This document shows, in pieces, positions 57,752 through 64,000 of a stretch of 64,000 bases of DNA (its first letter is position 1; the number at the start of each line of letters is the position of its first letter). Origin of the DNA: Agromyces bauzanensis (GTDB lineage Bacteria > Actinomycetota > Actinomycetes > Actinomycetales > Microbacteriaceae); assembly GCF_014645655.1 (NCBI RefSeq), contig NZ_BMMD01000013.1:53118-117117 (forward strand). Direction: 5' to 3'. The notes beneath the pieces are model-generated. The model had not been told where the DNA came from. It made no database searches and saw only the letters and a program-made list of their open reading frames with translations. The position numbers were made by a program, and so were the translations under genes.

Positions 57752-58387
57752 TCAGGGCGCCTCGCTTCGTCGGTCGGTCGCTTTGCCGGTGCGTGCGGAT
57801 GCCTTCGCGTTCGCGCCGAGGAGGCTTCGGATCTCGACTCCGGTCACGGTCGTGCCGTCCCTGCGGATCGAGGCGATGAGCGGATCGTCATGTTCGACGA
57901 GACGGGCGAGCTCCGCTCTCGTCACCGCAAGAATCTGCGCCCGATTACCGGTCAGACGGCGAACCCGTTCCTCCAATGCCTCGAGTACCCCATCCCGCTG
58001 GTCTTCAGCGGCCCCGTCCTCCCACACGACGATCACATCGACATCGGAGTCCGGCCCGGCTTCCCCGCGTGCCATGGACCCGTAGATCGCCGCACTGACA
58101 ACGACGCCGACAGTCACCTCTCTGATGGTGTCCTCGACAGCGGATGCCACGACGGCGCGACTGGCCAGGATCTTCTCGATCGGATCCCAGAGGATGTGCC
58201 CGCGGTTCAGCGTGTACGCGTTCGCAGGTCCGACCTTCTGCATGTCGACCAGGCCCAGGGCAACCAACTCGTCGAGCATCCGTTGTGTGGTGCGAAGCGC
58301 TCGCACTCCGCTGAGCTCATGTATCCGGCGACCGGACGCAGGCTCGGCGAGCACCGCAAGCCGATGCCTCCCGACTCGGATCCGCAT
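57752..58387 (-). CDS. MNT-type nucleotidyltransferase with N-terminal winged helix
   Basis: 211 residues from ATG 58387. Residues 1-75 resemble a winged helix (GRRIHELSGVRALRTTQRML, ELVALGLVDMQKVGPANAYT); residues about 95-200 are a minimal nucleotidyltransferase with IYGSMARGEAGPDSDVDVIV (GS...R-G...DxD), the pattern of MNT antitoxins and kanamycin-nucleotidyltransferase-like proteins. It could be a self-regulated AMP-transferase of a HEPN/MNT-like system, yet no HEPN gene adjoins. It sits inside the IS3 OrfB gene, with two direct repeats over its start. Confidence 0.8.
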   Translation of the reverse strand: MRIRVGRHRLAVLAEPASGRRIHELSGVRALRTTQRMLDELVALGLVDMQKVGPANAYTLNRGHILWDPIEKILASRAVVASAVEDTIREVTVGVVVSAAIYGSMARGEAGPDSDVDVIVVWEDGAAEDQRDGVLEALEERVRRLTGNRAQILAVTRAELARLVEHDDPLIASIRRDGTTVTGVEIRSLLGANAKASARTGKATDRRSEAP

Positions 58388-58418
58388 CAAGTGACTACAG
58401 ATTACATCAAGTGACTAC
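58385..58418. repeat. Direct repeat at the nucleotidyltransferase start
   Basis: CATCAAGTGACTAC occurs twice (58385-58398 and 58405-58418), separated by AGATTA. The left copy includes the start codon complement. Twenty-base spacing equals two helical turns, so a dimeric regulator could bind; the protein's own winged helix is a candidate. It may instead be a scar of insertion. Confidence 0.55.
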
Positions 58419-58489
58419 CATCCCTGCGGGACGGCCGAACTCTACCCGATAGACCGACGTTGCAGATGAGGCCCGCTCACCGGACATTT

Positions 58490-58792
58490 CATCGCACAGG
58501 GCGTACGGGCACTCGGCCCTCGATGCGGCACGTCCGCACCCGCGTGAAGTCGCCGGGGCAGAACGGGTCACGCGAGCGCGGGTTCGGGACACTGAAGTAC
58601 GAGCGGCTGTTCCTCGACGAGATCCCCGACGCGCTCGAGCCGGTCGAACGCGCGGAGGACTACCGCATCGAATACAACACCGTGCGCCCGCACGAGGCGA
58701 TCGCCTCGAACCGGCCGATGCAGGTGCACCTGGGCCTTGCCGACCGGACCATCCCCAACTTCGATCGAGAAGAAGTCCTGCCAACTACTTGA
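58490..58792 (+). pseudogene. IS3-family OrfB, 3' fragment
   Basis: SPGQNGSRERGFGTLKYERL, EDYRIEYNTVRPHEAIASNR and VHLGLADRTIPNF are the C-terminal third of an IS3 OrfB integrase core, including the region of the last catalytic Glu. The 5' fragment is 760 bases upstream, beyond the nucleotidyltransferase gene. The central core with the first two catalytic Asp is missing. Confidence 0.75.
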
Positions 58793-58799
58793 CGCGGGA

Positions 58800-59053
58800 G
58801 ACCCGAGTTCTATGTCGACTTCAACTACAACGATGATCGCATCTTGCGGATCAACAGAGTGGCGCGCCCAAGTGACCCGCGCCTCGTCGCGGATCGCGCG
58901 CGCCGCGCTCCTGGAGCACAACACCATGGCTGTCAGCGGTCGCGCGATTCGGTCGACGTCGAGTCGTTCTGCATCCGCTCCGATCTGCCCAATGCGCCTC
59001 AGTTCGCGCGCATCGTGCGCGCAGTAGTCGATCAGGCGCGGGCAGAGCGCTGA
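58800..59053 (+). pseudogene. Possible LamB/YcsF (PxpA) C-terminal remnant
   Basis: An open frame ending at 59053 finishes with ESFCIRSDLPNAPQFARIVR and AVVDQARAER. This resembles the end of LamB/YcsF (5-oxoprolinase subunit A) proteins (S-IC-H-D-P-A-x-AR-VR-ALE). The earlier part of the frame is not recognisable. Low certainty. Confidence 0.3.
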
Positions 59054-59119
59054 CGCCCTCCCGATCGCCGCTTTCGGCATCCGCATGCCCCGTTCAGTCT
59101 GCGGGAATAGCATGGTGCC

Positions 59120-60121
59120 GTGGCCGATATCGCGATTCCCGACATCGTTGTGTTCGCCCCCTCGCCGTCGCTGACGATCACGATCGAAGAGCGCGATGAA
59201 GAGCCCGACATCCACATCCACGCGGGCGGGCAGGGAGTGTGGCAGGCGCGGATGCTGCGCCGTCTGGGTACGACCGTGACGATGTGCTGCACGTTCGCGG
59301 GCGAGACCGGTGGGGTGCTGCGTCATCTGTTGGACGGTGAGGGCTTCGACGTCGTCGCCGTCGAGCGTGACGGTCAGAGTGCCGCGTACATCCACGACCG
59401 TCGCGGTGGTCAGCGGCGCTCGATCGTGGAGACCGCCGGCAGTGATCTCTCCCGCCATGTGCTCGACGAGCTCTACGGGCAGACGCTCCGGGTCGGGATG
59501 GATGCGCAGCTCGTGCTGTTGAGCGGGCCCGCCGGCGACGTCCTGCCGGCAGAGGTGTACCGTCGGCTGGCCGCCGACCTGCGTTCGTGCGATTGCTGCG
59601 TTATGGTCGATCTGGCCGGACCCCGTCTGGATGCGGCGCTCGCTGGCCACGTCGACATCGTCAAGATCAGCCACGAGGAGCTGCTCGCGGACGGGCGGAT
59701 CACCTCGATCGGTGAAGCGGAGATCATCGCGGCGATGCGCACCATCCGCGATGCGGGCGCCGATACCGTGATCGTCACCCGGGCGGAGAAGCCCCTGCTC
59801 ATGCTCACCGAGAGCGACACCATCCTGATCGTGACGAACCCGATCATGGAGGTCGTCGACACGAGCGGTGCGGGGGACTCGTTCACCGCCGCGACGGCTG
59901 CGGAAGTCGCGCGCGGCGCCGAGATCACCGAGGCAGTCGTGCTGGGCGCGGCGGCGGGTGCCCTGAACGTCACGCGGCATGGGCACGGCACGGGGGATCG
60001 TGCGGCGATCCACCGCCTCAGCAGGCTCGTGCACGTCGTGCCATATGGCGAGGACCACGAAGACCATCACCCGCCCCGGATCGGCCTGCGCGAGTTGGCC
60101 GAGATGTTCGAGTCGGAGTAA
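59120..60121 (+). CDS. PfkB-family sugar kinase
   Basis: 333 residues: HIHAGGQGVWQARMLRRLGT (about 36-55) substitutes for the usual GG-x-N-A substrate loop, VDLAGPRLDAALAGHVDIVK and ISHEEL mark the middle, and VVDTSGAGDSFTAATAAEVA (DTxGAGD, about 250-269) is the anion hole with catalytic Asp. Resembles 1-phosphofructokinase/tagatose-6-phosphate-kinase members, with an acidic-His end (YGEDHEDHHPP). Start GTG 59120. Seven bases from surE; the pair may act on one phosphorylated metabolite. Confidence 0.9.
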   Translation: MADIAIPDIVVFAPSPSLTITIEERDEEPDIHIHAGGQGVWQARMLRRLGTTVTMCCTFAGETGGVLRHLLDGEGFDVVAVERDGQSAAYIHDRRGGQRRSIVETAGSDLSRHVLDELYGQTLRVGMDAQLVLLSGPAGDVLPAEVYRRLAADLRSCDCCVMVDLAGPRLDAALAGHVDIVKISHEELLADGRITSIGEAEIIAAMRTIRDAGADTVIVTRAEKPLLMLTESDTILIVTNPIMEVVDTSGAGDSFTAATAAEVARGAEITEAVVLGAAAGALNVTRHGHGTGDRAAIHRLSRLVHVVPYGEDHEDHHPPRIGLRELAEMFESE

Positions 60122-60127
60122 CGGGCC

Positions 60128-60925
60128 ATGCGGGCACTGATCACCAACGACGACGGGATCGACTCCGCCGGCCTCTACGCGCTCGCGCTCGCGGCGTGTC
60201 GACAGGGGTTCGAGGTCGTCGTCGCCGCGCCTGCGCAGGAGGCCAGCGGCAGCAGCGCATCGATCATCGCGACCGATTCGCGCGCCGTGACCGCCGCCGG
60301 CGGTCGCGGGCACATCCGCATCGAGGACCGCACGTTTCGCGGTCTCGACGTGCCGGCTCACGCGGTGCACGCCGCTCCCGCGTTGATCGCGCTCGTCGCC
60401 GCGCACGGTGCGTTCGGCCCGCCCCCCGATCTCGTGCTGTCGGGCATCAATCGCGGCGCCAACGTGGGGCGCGCGATCCTGCACTCCGGCACGGTGGGCG
60501 CTGCGCTGACCGGTGGCGGCTCGGGCGCCCGCGCGCTCGCGGTGTCGCTCGCAACGGGGCTGTACCCCGACCCGCCTCGATGGTCGATGGCGGCAGCCGT
60601 CACCGAACGGGTCCTCGCGCTGCTGGCCGAGAACGCGCCGGGCACGATTCTGAACCTCAACGTGCCCAACGTCCACGAGGAGCCCGAGCTCGTCGAGGCG
60701 TCGCTGGCACCGTTCGGCATCGTGCACACGACGGTGAGCAGGCGGGTCGGCGACTTCGTGTCGATGACGATCGCCGAGCCTCCCGGTGCGGGTGAGGAAG
60801 ACACGGATGCGGCGCTGCTCGCCGCCGGCAAGGCGACGTTGACGCGGCTGCTCGGCATCGCCGCGTCGCCGGAACCGGTGCTGCTTACACCGGCGGTCGA
60901 GGTCGGCGGGTCAGCGCGCAGCTGA
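60128..60925 (+). CDS. surE: SurE 5'/3'-nucleotidase
   Basis: 265 residues: RALITNDDGIDSAGLYALAL (metal-binding NDDG, about 7-10), VVVAAPAQEASGSSASIIA, LSGINRGANVGRAILHSGTV (SGxNxGxN, about 104-115), and NLNVPNVHE. Metal-dependent phosphatase that removes phosphate from nucleoside monophosphates and some sugar phosphates. The position after a PfkB kinase suggests the two control the same phosphate pool. Followed by an 8-base-stem hairpin. Confidence 0.92.
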   Translation: MRALITNDDGIDSAGLYALALAACRQGFEVVVAAPAQEASGSSASIIATDSRAVTAAGGRGHIRIEDRTFRGLDVPAHAVHAAPALIALVAAHGAFGPPPDLVLSGINRGANVGRAILHSGTVGAALTGGGSGARALAVSLATGLYPDPPRWSMAAAVTERVLALLAENAPGTILNLNVPNVHEEPELVEASLAPFGIVHTTVSRRVGDFVSMTIAEPPGAGEEDTDAALLAAGKATLTRLLGIAASPEPVLLTPAVEVGGSARS

Positions 60926-60939
60926 TGCCGGGCTGGCGC

Positions 60940-60966
60940 GGACGGACGTCGGCCTCCTGTCCGTCC
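60940..60966 (+). terminator. Hairpin after surE
   Basis: GGACGGAC and GTCCGTCC, an 8-base perfect stem with an 11-base loop, 15 bases after the stop. Confidence 0.5.
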
Positions 60967-61097
60967 TCGAATTTGCGGCCGCACGCGTGGCAGCGTCAAC
61001 GCATGTCGGACCCACTAGCAGTGGATCCGTCTCGTAGCTCGATCGGATTGAGAACACGGACGTAAGCCTCGTAGCCGGGCTCATAGTCAAAGGCTAC

Positions 61098-61132
61098 TGC
61101 GGTCCCCCGGGCCGCACCGGAGGGGGACCGCA
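61098..61132. terminator. GC-rich inverted repeat
   Basis: TGCGGTCCCCC and GGGGGACCGCA form an 11-base stem with a 13-base loop; a further partial copy (TGCGGTCCC) is at 61139. Placed between surE and the broken CtaG-like gene, so a terminator for either strand is likely. Around it (60996-61097, minus strand) only a short decayed frame with GYEAYVRVLNPIEL is seen. Confidence 0.45.
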
Positions 61133-61441
61133 CCAAGTGATGCGGTCCCTCTCCGGTTGCCCCTCCCGCCGCGACACCAGGGCTTGGCAGATGTGTCCTG
61201 CCGGTCAACGGCCGCCGCTGCTGCGGGAGGATGTGCGTCACAACCCGATATCACGCCGGCGAACAGCTGAGATCTTTCGCGGTCCCGTAGCGGAAGTCAC
61301 CCTCCGGGAACGGCGAGAACTGCGGGACGAGCGCGGCGATGAGCAGGGCGATTCCCAGCAGAAAAGAGCTCGTGCGCCAGAGGCTCCATCCTTTCGGATC
61401 GTGTCGGCGACGCCACGTTAGGTACAAGTACCCCGCCGCTA

Positions 61442-61471
61442 GTGGTCGTCTCCGTTAGTTCGTCGGGGGTT
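61442..61471 (+). repeat. Left terminal inverted repeat of IS630 element
   Basis: Starts GTGGTCGTCTCCGTTAGTTC and is the exact complement of the right end. The transposase stop codon overlaps its last base. Confidence 0.92.
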
Positions 61472-62610
61472 CAGGCTGTGGCTGGCTCGTGTCGGCCGAC
61501 GCGTTCGAGGAGGTCGTGTAGCGCGGCGCGACCGAACCGCCAGTCGAACGGGACGGCGGTGGCGTTGTAGCGCTCCTGGAATGTCAGGAGCCGGTTTTCG
61601 AGCGTTTCGAGGTCGAGGAAGTCCTGGGGTTTGACGACTTTGCGTTGCACGATGGAGAAGTAGATCTCGACCTGGTTCAGCCAGGATGCGTGCACCGGCA
61701 GGTGCACGAGAGTCGCGTTCGGGAAGGCGTCGTTCATCCGCTGCACGGATGCGGCCCCGCTGTGGGAGGAGCCGTTGTCCACGACCCAGAACACCCGCCG
61801 TGCCGACTTGTAGGGCTCGCAGGTCATGACCTGCTCGACCAGCGCGGTGAACGGTGCGATCCCGGTGGTGGGTGCGCACCGGCCGATCACCCGGGCGTGG
61901 TGGACGTCGTATGCGGCGAGGTAGGCGAGGGTGCCGCCACGACGGTATTCGAACTCGACCCGCCGGGCCCTGCCCAGGCCGGGGGGCAGTCCAGGGTGGC
62001 GGCGGTGCAGGGCTTGCAGCTGGGACTTCTCGTCGGCGCTGATGACGTAGTCGTCTTCTCCGAGCGGTTCGCCGTCCCAGATCCGGGCGTAGAAGTCCAG
62101 CACCCGGCCGGCTTTGAACGCGAAGTCCCGGTCGCGGGGGAAGATCCAGGACCGGTGCTGCCAGGGCCGGATCGCATCGGCATCCAGCCAGCGGCGCACC
62201 GTCGACGCCGAGATGGCTTCCACGATCCCGCGGTCGGCGGCCTCGGCGGCCAACTCGGCGTGGGACCAGCGGGACAACGGCACGCAGGTCTCGGCCGGCA
62301 GTTGACAAGCCAGCGCCTTGATCTCCGCGACCGTGGTCGCCTCGAACACCGGCGGGCGCCCGGAGCGGGGCAGATCCCGCAGTCCCTCCAGCCTGCGCTC
62401 AGCGAAGCGGGAGCGCCACTTGCGGACCGTGTCCACATGCACGCCCTCGTTCCGGGCGATGCCCGCGTTCGTGGCGCCACGGGCGGCGGCGAGGATGATC
62501 CGGGCCCGACGGGCGTCACGGACCTCGGTGCGCACCCGCCGCGCCCGCCGGGATAGCTCGTGTTCCTCAGCGTCGGACAAGACGGTCGTGAACGGGCTGA
62601 TCATTGGCAT
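61471..62610 (-). CDS. IS630 family transposase
   Basis: 379 residues: N-terminal helix-turn-helix domain (ATNAGIARNEGVHVDTVRKW, RRLEGLRDLPRSGRPPVF), then the DDE core with VISADEKSQLQALHRRH (first Asp, about 199), FWVVDNGSSHSG (second Asp, about 281) and HASWLNQVEIYFSIVQRK (Glu, about 318). All three catalytic residues are present and the frame is intact. Cuts and pastes the element at TA dinucleotides. Confidence 0.95.
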   Translation of the reverse strand: MPMISPFTTVLSDAEEHELSRRARRVRTEVRDARRARIILAAARGATNAGIARNEGVHVDTVRKWRSRFAERRLEGLRDLPRSGRPPVFEATTVAEIKALACQLPAETCVPLSRWSHAELAAEAADRGIVEAISASTVRRWLDADAIRPWQHRSWIFPRDRDFAFKAGRVLDFYARIWDGEPLGEDDYVISADEKSQLQALHRRHPGLPPGLGRARRVEFEYRRGGTLAYLAAYDVHHARVIGRCAPTTGIAPFTALVEQVMTCEPYKSARRVFWVVDNGSSHSGAASVQRMNDAFPNATLVHLPVHASWLNQVEIYFSIVQRKVVKPQDFLDLETLENRLLTFQERYNATAVPFDWRFGRAALHDLLERVGRHEPATA

Positions 62611-62680
62611 GATCAGGGATTAACAGGTCGACTAGGCCGCCCGGTGGTGACACGCCGACACGATCGGCGATCATGGTGTC

Positions 62681-63013
62681 ATGGCGGCCATCCCGGAATC
62701 CACGAGGATCTCCCTCTCCCAGCGGCTGAACGCTCGCGCCCGCGAACGGTGGCCGCAGATCGCCCGGATCGATACCCGCTTCAGGGGCTCGTTCGCATAC
62801 GCCACCGCGCGCCTGCCAGGCGGCGACGAACTCCCGCTGATGCGACTGCGGTACGGCGGCTCCGCCCGTTCCTGGGGCTTCGCGATATACCGCGCCAGCC
62901 ACAACGACTACGAAGACTCCTGGCTCCCAGACGGCCAATCCGCCGGGGAGCCCGAGACAGCTCTCGACACCGCCGCCGGCCTCTACCTCGCCGACCCCAC
63001 AGCCTGGACATAA
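62681..63013 (+). CDS. Passenger gene of the IS630 element, unknown function
   Basis: 110 residues, divergent from the transposase: ISLSQRLNARARERWPQIAR, FRGSFAYATARLPGGDELPL, MRLRYGGSARSWGFAIYRAS and SWLPDGQSAGEPETALDTAA. An alpha/beta protein that could be a small regulator or DNA-modifying accessory. Lies wholly inside the inverted repeats, ending on the repeat itself, so it moves with the element. Family not recognised. Confidence 0.7.
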   Translation: MAAIPESTRISLSQRLNARARERWPQIARIDTRFRGSFAYATARLPGGDELPLMRLRYGGSARSWGFAIYRASHNDYEDSWLPDGQSAGEPETALDTAAGLYLADPTAWT

Positions 63014-63042
63014 ACCCCCGACGAACTAACGGAGACGACCAC
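63013..63042 (-). repeat. Right terminal inverted repeat of IS630 element
   Basis: Starts AACCCCCGACGAACTAACGG; perfect match to the left end. The passenger-gene stop overlaps its first base. Confidence 0.92.
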
Positions 63043-63141
63043 TAGCAGGAGCAGCGCAGCAACGGGCAGCACCGTTTCGGCGAGGTCGCCCTCGCTGTGC
63101 ACGTGACCGTTCCCGTGCGCGAAGACCATGGTGGCCTTGTC

Positions 63142-63702
63142 CTATCGCGTCCGAGTTTGCGTGGTTTCGGCGGCGAGATTCAGTGTCGTGCCGGAGCGTT
63201 GCAGCAGCCAGCCGCCGACGATCAGCAACGCCCCGAACACCAGGAACAGGATGTCGGCAATGGTTTGGTATTCGCCGCTGATCACGTGATGGATTCCGAG
63301 GAGGTGATGGTCGACGATGCCCTCGACGAGGTTGAACACTCCCCAGCCGGCGAGGATCCATCCCCACAGCACCCGGGAGGTCCAGACCCGGCCACGAGAG
63401 TGCGTGACTCTGCTGTAGAGGATGCCGAGGCCGACAAGGACCGCGAGCCAGGTGACGACGTGGAAGAGGCCGTCCCACAGTGTGTTCATCTGCAGCCCAT
63501 GCACGGTAGTGGCGGGGTAATCCCCGATATTGATGTTCGCGGTGGCAGAGCTGGTGAGCATGTGGTGCCATTGCAACACTTGGTGCAGCAGGATCCCGTC
63601 GACGAACCCGCCCAGCCCTACCCCGAGCAGCAGCCCCGGCAACGCCAGCCCTTTCGGCTTCACGCCGGTCCCTACCCGATCCACGTTCGATGTCGCAGTC
63701 AT
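63142..63702 (-). CDS. DUF2243 membrane protein
   Basis: 186 residues from ATG 63702 (AAAGGGGGGACG upstream; a longer frame to 63744 lacks this). Four helices with GLGGFVDGILLHQVLQWHHM (about 27-46), TVHGLQMNTLWDGLFHVVTW, FNLVEGIVDHHLLGIHHV and ILFLVFGALLIVGGWLL. The repeated His-His pairs facing each other are the DUF2243 signature and may bind haem or copper. Usually partnered by a CtaG-like protein, as here before the insertion. Confidence 0.9.
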   Translation of the reverse strand: MTATSNVDRVGTGVKPKGLALPGLLLGVGLGGFVDGILLHQVLQWHHMLTSSATANINIGDYPATTVHGLQMNTLWDGLFHVVTWLAVLVGLGILYSRVTHSRGRVWTSRVLWGWILAGWGVFNLVEGIVDHHLLGIHHVISGEYQTIADILFLVFGALLIVGGWLLQRSGTTLNLAAETTQTRTR

Positions 63703-63829
63703 CGCTATCGTCCCCCCTTTGCTCGCAACCCGGTTTTCGGCCAAAGTACGAGCGCCGGCACCGACCCCAAAGGGGGGTGCAGTGAAGATCGACGTGTGCT
63801 AATAGTGGCTCTCCTGCTGCTTCCGTGGG

Positions 63830-64000
63830 TTAGTTCCGGCCGGGGAGGGCGGGTTTGTGGCCGCCGAGGGAGAGCATGGCGAGGGCGATGAGGGCGTCGG
63901 GTGATTTGAATCCGAACGCGACGCGGGTGATGAGTCTGATCTTGGTGTTCATGGATTCGACGCGTCCGTTGGAGAGGCCGTGCTCGATCGCGGCGAGGAT
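63830..64000 (-). CDS. ISL3-family transposase, C-terminal part (continues past window)
   Basis: The frame entering from the right edge reads ILAAIEHGLSNGRVESMNTK then IRLITRVAFGFKSPDALIAL and ends GGHKPALPGRN. SNGRVE-x-N-K-R-IKR-A-G-x is the end of ISL3-type DDE transposases with the last catalytic Glu. Only 56 residues are in the window, so completeness cannot be judged. Confidence 0.8.
   Translation of the reverse strand: MLAAIEHGLSNGRVESMNTKIRLITRVAFGFKSPDALIALAMLSLGGHKPALPGRN

Larger units (their letters stand above)
61442..63042. mobile_element. Complete IS630-family insertion sequence (1601 bases)
   Basis: Bounded by 30-base perfect terminal inverted repeats (61442-61471 and 63013-63042) and flanked on each side by TA (61440-61441, 63043-63044), the IS630 target duplication. 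Contains a full transposase on the minus strand and a divergent 110-codon gene on the plus strand; both stop codons fall at the inner edge of the repeats. Nothing suggests decay, so it is recent and perhaps active. Confidence 0.92.
61251..63129 (-). pseudogene. CtaG-like gene interrupted by the IS630 element
   Basis: From ATG 63129: MVFAHGNGHVHSEGDLAETV then LPVAALLLLA, where the insertion sequence begins. On its other side the same frame continues as AGYLYLTWRRRHDPKGWSLW, FLLGIALLIAALVPQFSPF and PEGDFR, then ends at 61251. Removing the element with one TA copy restores the frame exactly. The reading fits the first two helices of a CtaG-type (caa3 oxidase assembly) protein. The normal HMVQHLL region is absent, so the gene is truncated even without the insertion. 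It begins 12 bases after DUF2243. Confidence 0.65.

Noticed and set aside
60996..61241. Minus-strand 81-codon frame ending in GYEAYVRVLNPIELRDGS
   Set aside because: The last 25 residues look protein-like, but the rest crosses a GC hairpin and is not credible; at best a fragment of an unknown gene.

Overview
The window is high-GC DNA that reads like the chromosome of an actinobacterium, most likely Microbacteriaceae (Agromyces/Microbacterium-like). This is inference from the GC-rich third positions, many GTG starts, 4-base ATGA/GTGA overlaps between genes, and protein types (mycofactocin-type SDR, AMIN-like lipoproteins, DUF4395, DUF2202, DUF305, DUF2243). No complete tRNA, rRNA, CRISPR array or replication origin was seen.

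1-14 kb is ordinary chromosome: an exported protein cut by the window edge, a PIF1-like helicase, a lipoprotein of the serine-hydrolase fold that has lost its catalytic residues, a class II amidotransferase, a DUF2252 protein, a permease, a three-gene permease/small protein/M20 peptidase operon, and tandem PAP2 phosphatases. 14-25 kb is a sulfur/copper/redox stress region. Similar ATACCCC-N-GGGGTAT palindromes lie in the promoters of a rhodanese lipoprotein, a thioredoxin and a coenzyme-A-disulfide-reductase-like gene, which points to one CsoR/CstR-type regulon. Nearby are a SulP transporter, two Cys-rich mini-proteins, DUF4395, DUF2202 and DUF305 proteins, and a wrecked multicopper oxidase.

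25-32 kb holds a type II toxin-antitoxin pair, an IS701-type remnant, and a flavin-transfer operon: a secreted acidic protein, a membrane protein, ApbE, and a membrane ferric-reductase/ferredoxin fusion, opposed by a two-component system. Both small proteins carry a D(A/G)TTGGS motif that resembles an ApbE flavinylation site. 32-42 kb carries an MTA-phosphorylase-like enzyme, an epimerase, a two-component pair, a GT2/DUF2064 transferase pair, a methyltransferase and a molybdopterin oxidoreductase, then a CaCA antiporter and a sigma factor with a partner protein. 43-52 kb has a P-type ATPase, an AarF/UbiB kinase, a LOG-like protein, a membrane acyltransferase-like protein and a truncated haemoglobin / flavohaemoglobin / DivIVA-like operon.

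52-64 kb is accessory DNA: a sulfatase fragment, a tRNA-Gly(CCC) fragment, tyrosine-recombinase and transposase fragments, a mycofactocin-type SDR and a DODA-type dioxygenase, an IS3 element split by a nucleotidyltransferase gene, a PfkB kinase/SurE pair, and an intact IS630 element with a passenger gene that sits inside a CtaG-like gene downstream of DUF2243. The window ends in an ISL3-type transposase. A striking theme is the number of genes whose two ends survive while the middle is missing.
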